Source: Adhaeribacter radiodurans (GTDB lineage Bacteria > Bacteroidota > Bacteroidia > Cytophagales > Hymenobacteraceae). From it: 64,000 bases of DNA. The position numbers and the translations under genes were made by a program. A model generated the notes under the pieces. That model had not been told where the DNA came from. It searched no databases and saw only the letters and a program-made list of their open reading frames with translations. The number at the start of each line of letters is the position of its first letter. The first letter of the stretch is position 1. Below, in pieces: positions 8,501 through 16,292 of this stretch. The stretch is from contig NZ_CP055153.1 of the NCBI RefSeq assembly GCF_014075995.1, forward strand, positions 4,836,001-4,900,000, given 5' to 3'.

Positions 8501-9654
8501 TTGTCGCCATTAATATCCGCCAGAATCCGGGGATGACTTTCCACTCGCCACCCATTATTATAACCATACTCCTCTACTCCTAGTTTAGGCGTCGTAAAGC
8601 CCTCTCCTGTGGAATAGGAAACATAAACGCCATCCTCCGTAATCCCCACAATATCTGCCATATTATTACCATCGATATCTGCCAAATACCGCGGATGTTG
8701 CTCCACCCGCCATCCTCGGTTATAACTAAAGTTTTGTAATACCCGAATCGGGTCGGTAAAGTCAGTACCAGTAGAAAAAGACACGTATACGCCCCTGTTA
8801 CCAAACGCCACAATGTCGGACCGCTTGTCGCCGTTAACATCCGCCAAAAAACGAGGATTTCGATCTACACGGTATCCCTCACTTTCATAACCATAGTTGC
8901 TCAATAATCGCGCTGGTGCCGTAAAATTCTTACCCGTAGAAAAAGAAACATCAACCCCATAGCTGGAGAATCCGACAATATCTGTTTGGTTATCGCCATT
9001 TACATCAGCCAGAAACCGGGGATGCCGATCTACTCGCCACCCGCCAGCCAACCTACCAAACTCCTCTACTTCTAACTCAGGAATTGTAAAACCAGTACCT
9101 GTTGAATAAGATACATACACGCCACTGCTTGCAAACCCAACTATATCCGCCCGATTATCGCCGTTAACATCAGCCATCATCCGGGGATGATTCTCTACCT
9201 GCCACCCCTTATCCGTACCAAAATCTTCTACTTCTAATTGAGGGCTTGTAAAACCGGTACCAGTTGAATAGGATACATGCACTCCATTATCGTAAAAGCC
9301 AATAATATCAGCCTGGTTATCCCCATTCACATCGGCCAGAAACCGGGGATGTTGCTCTACCCGCCACCCGCGGTTGTAACTAAAGTTTTGTAATACCCGA
9401 ACAGGAGCTTCAAAACTAGTTCCTTTGGAGTAGGATACATAAACACCCTTATTACCAAAAGCTACCACATCGGCTTGTTTGTCGCCATTCACATCTGCTA
9501 AGAATCGCGGATGTTGATCTATCCGGTATCCTTGCCTAACACTAAAGTTATTTATTTGTCTTTCAGGAGGCGTAAAACTTCCTTGGCCGTAAACAGACGT
9601 TAGAGAGAAAGCAAGGGCAGGTACTAACAATAAAAAAAATGCAGATTTTTTCAT
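5524..9654 (-). CDS. giant secreted protein: two seven-repeat propellers, parallel beta-helix, T9SS sorting domain
   Basis: About 1376 residues from the ATG at 9654 (a TTG two codons upstream is unlikely). The signal peptide is MKKSAFFLLLVPALAFSL and so on. Region 1 (about 27-400) has seven repeats of about 55 residues built on HPRFLADVNGDNQADIVGF, an FG-GAP/VCBS-like pattern with DVNGD calcium-type loops. Region 2 (about 410-815) has seven repeats with TSDGGYLLAGT and DYWVVK, a second propeller type. Region 3 (about 820-1290) opens with YYVSTSGSDSNPG and runs as a right-handed parallel beta-helix of the DUF1565/pectate-lyase-like kind, rich in N and I turns (NNTFFKNNS). The last 70 residues carry KLYPNPAKDYF and GLYYV, the type A T9SS C-terminal domain. 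Expected at the cell surface or released. The substrate is unknown; carbohydrate binding or cleavage is inference. Confidence 0.88.
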   Translation of the reverse strand: MKKSAFFLLLVPALAFSLTSVYGQGSFTPPERQINNFSVRQGYRIDQHPRFLADVNGDKQADVVAFGNKGVYVSYSKGTSFEAPVRVLQNFSYNRGWRVEQHPRFLADVNGDNQADIIGFYDNGVHVSYSTGTGFTSPQLEVEDFGTDKGWQVENHPRMMADVNGDNRADIVGFASSGVYVSYSTGTGFTIPELEVEEFGRLAGGWRVDRHPRFLADVNGDNQTDIVGFSSYGVDVSFSTGKNFTAPARLLSNYGYESEGYRVDRNPRFLADVNGDKRSDIVAFGNRGVYVSFSTGTDFTDPIRVLQNFSYNRGWRVEQHPRYLADIDGNNMADIVGITEDGVYVSYSTGEGFTTPKLGVEEYGYNNGWRVESHPRILADINGDNRADIAGFGEKGVIVSYSYEFNEPVSWDRSYAKNTGNFSWHNLKATLPTADGGYILAGNYLNFILGITSSATNYWPDYTKSIYWIVKTDGRGNRLWDKTFGDNWSDELASIIQTSDGGYLLAGTSYDSEEKSDYWLVKISSTGTKQWEKKYGGNGKDELSSLISTADGGYLLAGTSNSKASGDKSQSSFSRDYWVVKVNSQGARQWDKTYSSFSDDVLAEVISTSDGGYLVTGTGSTIKGVGKGGNDYWVVKTDNNGNKQWDKRYGGTRNDALASVVSTSDGGYLLAGTSNSLINNDKSQDSFTRDYWVLKVNEVGDKQWDKTYGNIITDDELTSVISTADGGYLLGGKANSVFVLGKGRYDYWVVKIGNTGIKFGDKRYGGTGNDELATVVNNFNGTYLLAGSSESPKSGDKTQALRSRRDYWILTIGFEVDYYVSTSGSDSNPGTITKPLRTIQHALDLAIPGATIYVRKGVYQERLVWKNSGTVTAPIKLTNYKAESAELDGSNFNDKADIALFEIASKSYVRINGLQIHNYYRDYAKGIFIHGAGTNVQVTNCKVYNIGWTSNASTKPGSGNNANPFVIVGNSSASYNNLYIGSNEIYNNITGYSESLTITGNVENFVVEKNTVHDNTNIGIVIAGHYSWTVAEGAENLNQARNGKVLGNTAYRCVSQVATSAGIYVDGGKMIIVEGNKSFENGVGISLGCENPNRTATEISVRSNFIYNNIEGGIIVGANASGSRVESSKINNNTFFKNNSRGDYGGEIYLQNTYGITIKNNIIYALSNVVVIARAGYISTELAMNYNHYYSAATGNNDQIIFDWHTIDSNGKDYNSLASFKTGTGLEANGHYANPIFVTTTLPNPNLHLSSNSLAINSGDPNYIPVIRERDIDGELRLQSSRIDVGADETSYTNPPSATLLVLNEKFRPFKLYPNPAKDYFYLDSDAVIRIQSANGNILHRGNYKKGEAISITKLPRGLYYVINENSKSAIKLIVN

Positions 9655-10324
9655 GATCAATAAATTTAAATGAACTCAGAAAATGAAAGAATCAGGGAGG
9701 AAATGTTTTCCCAAACGGGACGAAAAGAATAAAATAGAGGAAAAGCTTTCTTAAAAAAGCAACGGAAGTAGATTATTCCTGTTCAATCTAACTTACTCAA
9801 TTAATCAAATAATCTATTGAACACTTTCAATAGAAATATTGATATAAATAGCCGAAACCTTGTATTTACCTATATTCCGGATGATACAATTAACTAAAAA
9901 TGTAAGATACCCTACTCCGAAATTAATGTAACACTTAAGGTACTAAATAGAGCAATAAGGGTATTATTAATATAAATTTTTAATTAGTGAATTATCTGAA
10001 ATAACCTGGCTAATTAAAAATAAATTGTAAATAATTGAATACCGAGCGGCCTTTATTAAGTTGAGAAGGCATTAGAAATTTAGAAATAAATTACCAAATC
10101 TCAAATAACAATTAATGTAAATTATTAAGGTGTTTTGGAGAAGTGCGTTTTTAGAATAATAAGAAAGATAATAGTAAGATTAAATAAAGGAATCCAAATG
10201 GCTATTAGGGAATAGCCATTTGGATTCCTTTAACTACTTTACAAATTTAATTTACGGTAAACCGTCTGAATGGGTGTAAGTACTATATTCTCATACTTAT
10301 AGCATCTTTTAACCTGCCCTTAGC
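9655..10324. other. intergenic region upstream of the giant secreted protein gene
   Basis: About 670 bp, very AT-rich. It must contain the promoter of the minus-strand secreted-protein gene on its left. It also holds the terminator of the minus-strand gene on its right, listed separately. No ORF, RNA gene or repeat was recognised in the remainder. Confidence 0.55.
10186..10231 (-). terminator. strong intrinsic terminator after the erythromycin-esterase-like gene
   Basis: A perfect 21-bp inverted repeat (10186-10206 and 10211-10231) has a 4-nt loop AGGG. On the minus strand the stem is followed by a T-rich run (TTTATTTAAT), fitting termination about 95 bp after the stop of the gene at 10325-11608. 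Confidence 0.8.
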
Positions 10325-11608
10325 TTACGTTCCCCAAGGGTATAATTCAGGAGGTTGGTGCGAATCGCGGTAGTTATGCAACGGATGCACGGATTCGGTT
10401 TCATCAATAAACAAAAATGCATCGTAACGTTCCGGTATCCGGGAGGGAACATAATTAATAAATGCTTCAAAATCTGGATTATATACTACCCCAATTGCCC
10501 GATGACCAATGGGCTTTTGTAAATCTTCCAGTTCCCGTAGTTCCTGGGTTAGCAGTAATTTATCGCCGGAACCGGCCTCGTGTAAGCGGGCTTCCCAACT
10601 TTCAGGCTTTGCTCTTGGCACTTCCATTTTCTGCATGGGAGCGCCCCATTTTCGGCCAGCCATTACGGTACCCCAATAAGAGCCAAATCCTACCAAAAAG
10701 GCATTCTCCCGACCGTGTTCTTCCCGCACCAACTGCCCAATATTTACCATGCCGCTGCGAGCCATATCGGTGGCACGGGCATCGCCAATATGCGTATTAT
10801 GTTCCCAAACAATGGCTTTAGCTTCGGGGCCATGCAAGGTCATAAGGCGGTTTAGGGTTTCCATCATATGCCGGTCACGTACGTTCCAGGAGCAACCTCC
10901 CCCTCTAATCATGGCGCGGTAATATTTTTCGGCGTTAACGGCTACCAAGGCGTTTTGCTCGGCTCCAAAATTAGCTTCCCGGTCATTAGAAAATTGAGGG
11001 GCATTGGCACTTATTTTTTGCAGCATCTCCAGTACCTCCTTCTCACAACCTTTATCCACAAAAGCCACAGCTTCGGCGTAAGCCTGGGGATCATCGCCGA
11101 AAGGTTCAAAACACCGGAAAGCTTTTTTAGCAGCTTCCACGGTAGTGCCATCGTTTTGTTCCAGGTATTGCACAATTTGCTCCAGCGAATTCCAGAGGCT
11201 ATATACATCTAAGCCGTAAAAACCAGCTTTTTTATCTATTGGTTGATTTTGGTTATGTTCACGCAGCCATTCTACCAAGGCGGCAACCTCCCAGTTACCC
11301 CACATCCAGGTAGGCCAGCGGGTAAAATTCTTTAAAACATCGCGCACCGTAGTACCAGCGTCCGGGTAGCCTTTTATAAACCGGTTTACCAAATAACAAT
11401 CTGGCCAATCGCCTTCTACGGCAATAAAATTAAAATTCTTTTCGGTAATTAGCCGCCGTGAGATGGTGGTGCGCCAAGTATAATATTCGGAAGTACCGTG
11501 CGACGCCTCACCTAATAGAACAAAACGGGCATCGCCAATAACTTCGAGCAGCACATCCAAGCTTTGATTATTTTCGAGCGGATAATACGGTAGTTTACTT
11601 TCTGCCAT
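10325..11608 (-). CDS. erythromycin esterase family protein
   Basis: 427 residues of the erythromycin esterase/succinoglycan biosynthesis (EreA-like) fold. Family landmarks are LLGEASHGTSEYY near the N-terminus, the acidic AVEGDWPDCY segment, the IVWEHNTHIGDARATDM segment with conserved histidines, and a late AIGVVYNP. These supply the histidine and glutamate residues used for water activation in EreA/EreB. No signal peptide is visible, so it is probably cytoplasmic. Most members in environmental Bacteroidota are uncharacterised hydrolases, so macrolide resistance should not be assumed. It is a single gene with its own terminator. Confidence 0.85.
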   Translation of the reverse strand: MAESKLPYYPLENNQSLDVLLEVIGDARFVLLGEASHGTSEYYTWRTTISRRLITEKNFNFIAVEGDWPDCYLVNRFIKGYPDAGTTVRDVLKNFTRWPTWMWGNWEVAALVEWLREHNQNQPIDKKAGFYGLDVYSLWNSLEQIVQYLEQNDGTTVEAAKKAFRCFEPFGDDPQAYAEAVAFVDKGCEKEVLEMLQKISANAPQFSNDREANFGAEQNALVAVNAEKYYRAMIRGGGCSWNVRDRHMMETLNRLMTLHGPEAKAIVWEHNTHIGDARATDMARSGMVNIGQLVREEHGRENAFLVGFGSYWGTVMAGRKWGAPMQKMEVPRAKPESWEARLHEAGSGDKLLLTQELRELEDLQKPIGHRAIGVVYNPDFEAFINYVPSRIPERYDAFLFIDETESVHPLHNYRDSHQPPELYPWGT

Positions 11609-11781
11609 AATTGAACCGGTTTGACTAAATCTAAATTAATTTTACCTGTGCAGGAGGCAATTGGTTGTATTTAGATGTAATAAATTTAGTAGTAAATGGC
11701 ACACCTCTAATTTATTCCTAATCCTCAGGCCAGAGTACAGGATTGTTTTAACTAAAAGACGAAAACCTGCTTAAAAACAAA

Positions 11782-11806
11782 AGTCCTCCTGGATTACAGG
11801 AGGACT
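11782..11806 (-). terminator. intrinsic terminator after the DUF4197 gene
   Basis: Inverted repeat AGTCCTCCT (11782-11790) and AGGAGGACT (11798-11806) with a 7-nt loop. On the minus strand it is followed by TTTGTTTTTAA. It lies about 40 bp after the stop of the gene at 11849. Confidence 0.8.
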
Positions 11807-11848
11807 CTAGCAACATAAAACGTTTAACTTACAACCTAATACATGAAA

Positions 11849-12586
11849 TTACGATTTAGATTGTTTCGAGAACACGCGTTTTAGTAAATCAGTGGTACGG
11901 GCAACCGGGTTCTCGCGAATATTAGCTTCTTCCTGGGCTACTAAAATAAATAAACCATCAATTGCTTTTTTTGTGGCGTAATCGTTCAGGTTAGGATTTA
12001 CTTTTTGCACCAGCGGAATAGCATTATAGGCTGACATTACATCCGTGTAATACTTGGTAGCGTAGGTTTTATCCAGCGATTGCTGAATGTGTGGCGCAAA
12101 CGCCCGGTATAATTCGTCGGAAGTAGTACGTTTTAAAAACTGAGTAGCCGCATCTTTTTCGCCGGTTAAAATATTCCAGACATCTTTAAAAGTCAGTTTC
12201 CGGATGGCACCAATAAAGATAGGCTTGGCCGTTTGGGCTGCATCTTCAGCAGCCCGGTTCAACGACAATACAAATTTATCTACCTGGCTACCTAAACCTA
12301 CACTGCGTAAAGTAGATTCCACGCGTTTAACATCTTCCGGAAACGGAATGCGTATTAACTGATTACCGAAATACCCGTCTTGTTGCGAAGCCTGGGTAGC
12401 ACCTTTGGCAATACCCTGGGTTAAAGCTTCTTTCAGGCCGCCGGCTACTTCATCAGAGGTAAGTGGTTTACTTTTATTTAAAGCATCGTTAATGGTACCA
12501 ACACTGGGTAACTTACCTAATTGGCCGGAGCAACTAAAAGAAATTATGGAGATAAATAACAAAAAGTATACGGAGGTGGTTTTCAT
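11849..12586 (-). CDS. DUF4197 family lipoprotein
   Basis: 245 residues from the ATG at 12586; a start three codons earlier (12595) is also possible. The N-terminus MKTTSVYFLLFISIISFSC is a lipoprotein signal with a cysteine at the expected place. The body matches the DUF4197 family as I know it: LTSDEVAGGLKEALTQGI near the start, then IRIPFPEDVKRVESTLRSVGLG, AAEDAAQTAKPIF and a middle AIRKLTFKDVWNIL. It is mostly helical. The family function is not established; members are exported. It is transcribed divergently from cinA with only about 50 bp between the starts. Confidence 0.85.
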   Translation of the reverse strand: MKTTSVYFLLFISIISFSCSGQLGKLPSVGTINDALNKSKPLTSDEVAGGLKEALTQGIAKGATQASQQDGYFGNQLIRIPFPEDVKRVESTLRSVGLGSQVDKFVLSLNRAAEDAAQTAKPIFIGAIRKLTFKDVWNILTGEKDAATQFLKRTTSDELYRAFAPHIQQSLDKTYATKYYTDVMSAYNAIPLVQKVNPNLNDYATKKAIDGLFILVAQEEANIRENPVARTTDLLKRVFSKQSKS

Positions 12587-12635
12587 GCGGAACATAATAA
12601 TTTGCGTTAACTTTAAAGCTCAATTTACCCGTTAA

Positions 12636-13919
12636 ATGCATAAATCGAACCAAAACCCTAACATTGTATTGGCCGAAATAATTACCATCGGCGACGAAAT
12701 TTTATACGGACAAATAGTAGATACTAATTCAGCTTTTATCGGCACCGAACTCGGTAAAATCGGAATTAAGGTAAAGCAAATTACCTCTGTTTCGGACGAT
12801 GCCACACATATAAAAAAATCGTTTGATGATGCGCGTTCCCGGGCCAATATTATTTTAATTACCGGTGGCCTTGGCCCTACTAAAGACGATTTAACTAAAT
12901 CTACTTTAGCCCAATACTTTGGGGTAGGTTTAAAACTAGACGAACAATCGCTGTTGGATGTTACCGAAATTTTCCGTCGGCACGGGCGGGAAGTAACAGA
13001 ACTTAACCGGCAGCAAGCCTTTTTACCCGAAAATTGTGAACCCGTTCGCAATGTTTTAGGCACTGCCCCGGGCATGTGGTTCGAGGTAGATAACAAAATT
13101 ATGGTTTCGATGCCGGGCGTACCATTCGAAATGAAGCGCATGATGACGGATATTGTATTACCGCGCTTGCAGCAATATTTCCGGTTGCCGAAGATTAACC
13201 ATAAAGTAATTATGACCATTGGTATTGGAGAATCTTTTCTGGCTGAAAAAATTGCGGATTGGGAAGACAACCTGCCTAAAAATATAAAACTAGCTTATTT
13301 ACCTAACTTGGGCAGTGTGCGACTGCGCTTAACTGGCCTGGATACCGGCATCGGCGATTTAGAGGCGCAAATGCAGGCCGAAGTAGATAAACTGAGTAAC
13401 ATTATTCCGGAATATATTTTTGCCTATGGTGAGGTTAGTTTACCGCAAGCCATTGGTAATTTACTTAAAAAGCACTACCTCACTATTTCTACCGCCGAAA
13501 GCTGCACTGGCGGTAACATAGCCCATAAGTTAACTACTATACCTGGTTCATCGGCTTATTATAAAGGTGGCATTATTTCCTACGACAATGCTGTAAAAGT
13601 GGAACAGTTAGGTGTTTCGGAAACTACTTTGGAAACCTTTGGCGCCGTAAGTGAAGAAACCGTAAGCGAAATGGCGCAGAATGTTCGCTTGTTACTGAAA
13701 ACGGATATTGGTATTGCTACCAGCGGCATTGCCGGACCAACTGGCGGCACTACCGAAAAACCAGTTGGTACCATCTGGATTGCTTATGCTGATGCTCACC
13801 AAACTGTAACCAAAAAACTTAATTTTAACCGTACCCGCGAGCTAAATATCGAATACACTACCATGATGGCGCTGAACCTGGTACGGCAAAGTTTACCTGA
13901 AGCCTTTCGGATCGGGTAA
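12636..13919 (+). CDS. cinA: CinA family protein (competence/damage-inducible; NMN deamidase type)
   Basis: 427 residues with two domains. Residues 1 to about 175 are a molybdopterin-binding-like (COG1058) domain with ITIGDEILYGQIVDTNS and ITGGLGPTKDDLTK. Residues from about 265 to the end are the CinA amidase domain with STAESCTGGNIAHKLT, GGIISYDNAVK and GIAGPTGGT. The C-terminal domain deamidates nicotinamide mononucleotide in characterised homologues (NAD salvage); the N-terminal domain in some homologues hydrolyses ADP-ribose. Length and motif order are standard. An in-frame ATG is used right after the divergent lipoprotein promoter region. Confidence 0.93.
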   Translation: MHKSNQNPNIVLAEIITIGDEILYGQIVDTNSAFIGTELGKIGIKVKQITSVSDDATHIKKSFDDARSRANIILITGGLGPTKDDLTKSTLAQYFGVGLKLDEQSLLDVTEIFRRHGREVTELNRQQAFLPENCEPVRNVLGTAPGMWFEVDNKIMVSMPGVPFEMKRMMTDIVLPRLQQYFRLPKINHKVIMTIGIGESFLAEKIADWEDNLPKNIKLAYLPNLGSVRLRLTGLDTGIGDLEAQMQAEVDKLSNIIPEYIFAYGEVSLPQAIGNLLKKHYLTISTAESCTGGNIAHKLTTIPGSSAYYKGGIISYDNAVKVEQLGVSETTLETFGAVSEETVSEMAQNVRLLLKTDIGIATSGIAGPTGGTTEKPVGTIWIAYADAHQTVTKKLNFNRTRELNIEYTTMMALNLVRQSLPEAFRIG

Positions 13920-14077
13920 TTTTTCCTAAATTTGACGGGTTGAACAGACGTTTTTGGCTAACCTTAACTTGTTAAGCAAGTGGTTACCAAAAAGTTTATA
14001 GTTCCTTAAAAGCATTTTAAACTTAAAAAGCTGGTAATAAGGCTATACTTTATGGCCAAAAATCCGGAAAGAAAAAT

Positions 14078-15475
14078 ATGGCACTGGTAGAAATGGTAAT
14101 GCCCAAAATGGGCGAAAGTATCATGGAAGGAACGGTACTACGTTGGTTAAAAAACGTAGGTGACCGCATCGAAGAAGATGAATCTGTACTCGAAGTAGCC
14201 ACCGATAAAGTAGATACCGAAGTACCAGCCATTCAAGGTGGAATTTTAACAAAGATTTTGGCCAATGAAGGCGATGTCATTCCGGTGGGTCAGGCCATTG
14301 CTTTAATTGAAACAAATGTCAATTCGGCAGGTGTTACCTCCTCACCAGAATCTACCGAAACATCCAACGAAAATAAGGCAAGTGCTGCTCCTACTATCAC
14401 GGAAGAAGTATCCTCTACTCCTACTCCATCCGTACCTGTTGCCGCGGAGAGTGGCCTTACCATCGCTGAAACTAAAACAAAGCCCACCTTTGAAGGCCGG
14501 TTTTACTCACCGCTGGTACTGAATATTGCCCGCCAGGAAGGAATAAGCATGGCCGAACTGGAAAAAATACCTGGGACAGGTAATGAAGGCAGGGTAACCA
14601 AAAAAGACATGCTGGAGTACCTGGAACACCGGCAAGAAGCACCAGAAATCAACGCTTCTGCCGCTGAAGTTCCTGCATCAGCTTCTGCTACAGAAGTTCC
14701 ACAACCAGTTGCTGCATCTGTGCCGGAACCAACTGTTGGAGCTCAACCGGCCGTATCGGTGAGTGGCGATGTAGAGATTATAGAAATGGACCGCATGCGC
14801 AAAATGATTGCGCAACGCATGGTAGATAGCAAACGTATTGCCCCGCACGTAACTTCTTTCGTGGAAGCCGACGTGACCAATATTGTAATGTGGCGCAACA
14901 AGATGAAAGATGCCTACCAGAAGCGCGAAGGCGAAAACCTGACTTTCACGCCAATCTTTATAGAAGCGGTAGCCAAAGCCATCAAAGACTTTCCAATGAT
15001 TAACATTTCCGTGGATGGTGACCGCATTATCCGACGGAAGGACATTAATATTGGCATGGCTGTAGCCTTACCCAGCGGAAATTTAATTGTTCCGGTTATT
15101 AAAAACGCCGATCAAATGAACCTGAACGGCATTACCAAAAAAGTAAATGATTTAGCAAACCGCGCTCGGAATAATAAGTTAACTCCCGATGATTTATCGG
15201 ATGGTACGTATACCTTGACCAACGTTGGTTCTTTTGGCAACGTGTTAGGTACCCCTATCATCATGCAGCCGCAAGTCGCGATTATGGCTGTAGGCGCGAT
15301 CAAGAAGAAACCGGCCGTTATCGAAACTCCCCAAGGCGACTTAATCGGCATCCGGCACTTTATGTTTTTATCGCACTCCTACGACCACCGCGTCGTAGAT
15401 GGCTCCTTGGGCGGCATGTTTGTAAAACGGGTTTCAGATTATTTAGAAAACTTCGACTTAGATACAAAAATTTAA
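14078..15475 (+). CDS. dihydrolipoamide acyltransferase (E2) of a 2-oxo acid dehydrogenase complex
   Basis: 465 residues in three parts. The lipoyl domain (1-80) has the attachment lysine at K44 (EVATDKVDTEVP). A Pro/Ala/Ser/Glu-rich linker leads to the E3-binding domain at about 142-185 (YSPLVLNIARQEGIS, GNEGRVTKKDML). A second linker leads to the catalytic acyltransferase domain (about 230-465) with H437 and D441 in DHRVVDG. The single lipoyl domain and the MGESIMEGTV start are typical of branched-chain or generic Bacteroidota E2 proteins. The acyl substrate cannot be fixed from this gene alone, as E1 and E3 genes are not next to it. Confidence 0.9.
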   Translation: MALVEMVMPKMGESIMEGTVLRWLKNVGDRIEEDESVLEVATDKVDTEVPAIQGGILTKILANEGDVIPVGQAIALIETNVNSAGVTSSPESTETSNENKASAAPTITEEVSSTPTPSVPVAAESGLTIAETKTKPTFEGRFYSPLVLNIARQEGISMAELEKIPGTGNEGRVTKKDMLEYLEHRQEAPEINASAAEVPASASATEVPQPVAASVPEPTVGAQPAVSVSGDVEIIEMDRMRKMIAQRMVDSKRIAPHVTSFVEADVTNIVMWRNKMKDAYQKREGENLTFTPIFIEAVAKAIKDFPMINISVDGDRIIRRKDINIGMAVALPSGNLIVPVIKNADQMNLNGITKKVNDLANRARNNKLTPDDLSDGTYTLTNVGSFGNVLGTPIIMQPQVAIMAVGAIKKKPAVIETPQGDLIGIRHFMFLSHSYDHRVVDGSLGGMFVKRVSDYLENFDLDTKI

Positions 15476-15498
15476 AAAATTATAAATACCGCTATAAA

Positions 15499-15528
15499 AG
15501 CCTAGCCTCAAGCTGGGCTTTTTGCTTT
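15499..15528 (+). terminator. intrinsic terminator after the E2 gene
   Basis: Stem AAGCCTAGC (15499-15507) pairs with GCTGGGCTT (15512-15520), with one G-T wobble and loop CTCA. It is followed by a T-rich run (TTTTGCTTTTA). It lies about 25 bp after the stop codon. Confidence 0.75.
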
Positions 15529-15890
15529 TACCTTCCAGAAAACTAGCGTAAGTGTTAAGCGTATCGTCACTTGAGTTTACGAACAAAGGTCAGTTTCCTG
15601 ACTAACGTTTTCAAACTATACCGCACACTAGCAAGTATTTAGTAATTCTATTCCGCCAGTCGGGAGACCAATGTCATTAAGTTAAGGATTTTCGCACGAA
15701 TCTACTTTTAATTTATAGGCAATTAATCTCTAAAAAAGAGAGGCACGGAAGTAACTTCCGCGCCATAGATGCCATAGATTGGCTTTGTCAATAAGTCACA
15801 AGTTCCACTCCGCTAAGACTTGCGCCAGAATAGAAACAGAAAAGAGTACCTATAACTTTAAATTATTTTAAATTTTACTGCATCATAAAA
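15529..15890. other. intergenic region with small palindromes, upstream of repeat copy 1
   Basis: No ORF of note. A near-palindrome GCACGGAAGT/ACTTCCGCGC lies at about 15743-15763, followed by a short direct echo (GCCATAGAT twice, near 15762 and 15771). These look like decayed intergenic repeats rather than a gene. Confidence 0.4.
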
Positions 15891-16110
15891 CAGTAGCTAA
15901 GCGCCAAGATACCAGTTTGACTATTGAGGGTCTTCTGGATTCTGCGAATCTTTGGTTCTGATTTTGCGCAGCAAAATTCCGCAGACGCAGTCGAGGAAAG
16001 GAAGCTTAGACCGCCCGCCGAAACAGCCAAATGAGGTCCGCCGGCCATGAGGCAAACTCAGCCATATCAAATACGATAGCACCGCCATCTGAATACTTGA
16101 AAAGGCTCCA
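15891..16110 (+). repeat. dispersed structured intergenic repeat, copy 1
   Basis: About 220 bp sharing ordered blocks with three other places in the window (22957-23165, 40904-41111, and 44980-45175 inverted): GTAGCTAAG, ACCAGTTTG, the shared GTCGAGGAAAGGAAGCTTAG block, the core CCGCCGGCCATGAGGCAAAC, and the end TTGAAAAGGCTCCA. It has an inner hairpin ATTTTGC-GCA-GCAAAAT (15961-15977). The outer stem is weaker here than in copy 2, suggesting decay. Open frames through it (for example minus 15921-16121) are chance. No transposase or flanking duplication was seen. Confidence 0.8.
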
Positions 16111-16165
16111 CAGAAAAGCATTCACCTTACCAGTTCATTTCGAAAATTACAACTTATCCATTCCC

Positions 16166-16206
16166 GGACAGACTGTCCATTCGTGGACAATAATTACACG
16201 GTGTAA
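16166..16206. promoter_or_regulatory. palindrome array, probable activator sites for the sigma-54 efflux promoter
   Basis: Three palindromes lie in 41 bp. GGACA-GAC-TGTCC is at 16166-16178. TGTCCA-TTCG-TGGACA is at 16174-16189 and shares a half-site with the first. TTACAC-G-GTGTAA is at 16194-16206. They end about 40 bp before the -24 element at 16245, where enhancer sites of NtrC-type activators are expected. The response regulator at 23336-24727 is the likely ligand (inference). Confidence 0.6.
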
Positions 16207-16244
16207 ATAAGGTAATATATTGATAATCAATAAGTAAAATTTCA

Positions 16245-16260
16245 TGGCATGTACTTTGGA
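16245..16260 (+). promoter_or_regulatory. candidate sigma-54 (-24/-12) promoter of the efflux operon
   Basis: TGGCATG-TACT-TTGGA fits the sigma-54 consensus TGGCACG-N4-TTGCA with the right spacing. Only the usual C of the -12 GC pair is changed. Transcription would begin near 16270, which lies after the first ATG (16266) and before a second in-frame ATG (16293). This supports 16293 as the true start of the adaptor gene. Confidence 0.65.
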
Positions 16261-16292
16261 AATAAATGAGTAAGTCATCAACATTTCTAAAA

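Noticed and set aside
10325-11608. Erythromycin-esterase-like gene as a resistance gene
   Set aside because: Fold and motifs match the wide family, but environmental members are mostly uncharacterised and no mobile or resistance context is present.
12632-13270. 212-residue frame antisense to cinA
   Set aside because: Serine- and proline-rich composition with no domain pattern, fully inside a clearly real gene.
15921-16121. 66-residue minus-strand frame across repeat copy 1
   Set aside because: It reads the same core as in copy 4 and differs elsewhere; it is a by-product of the repeat.
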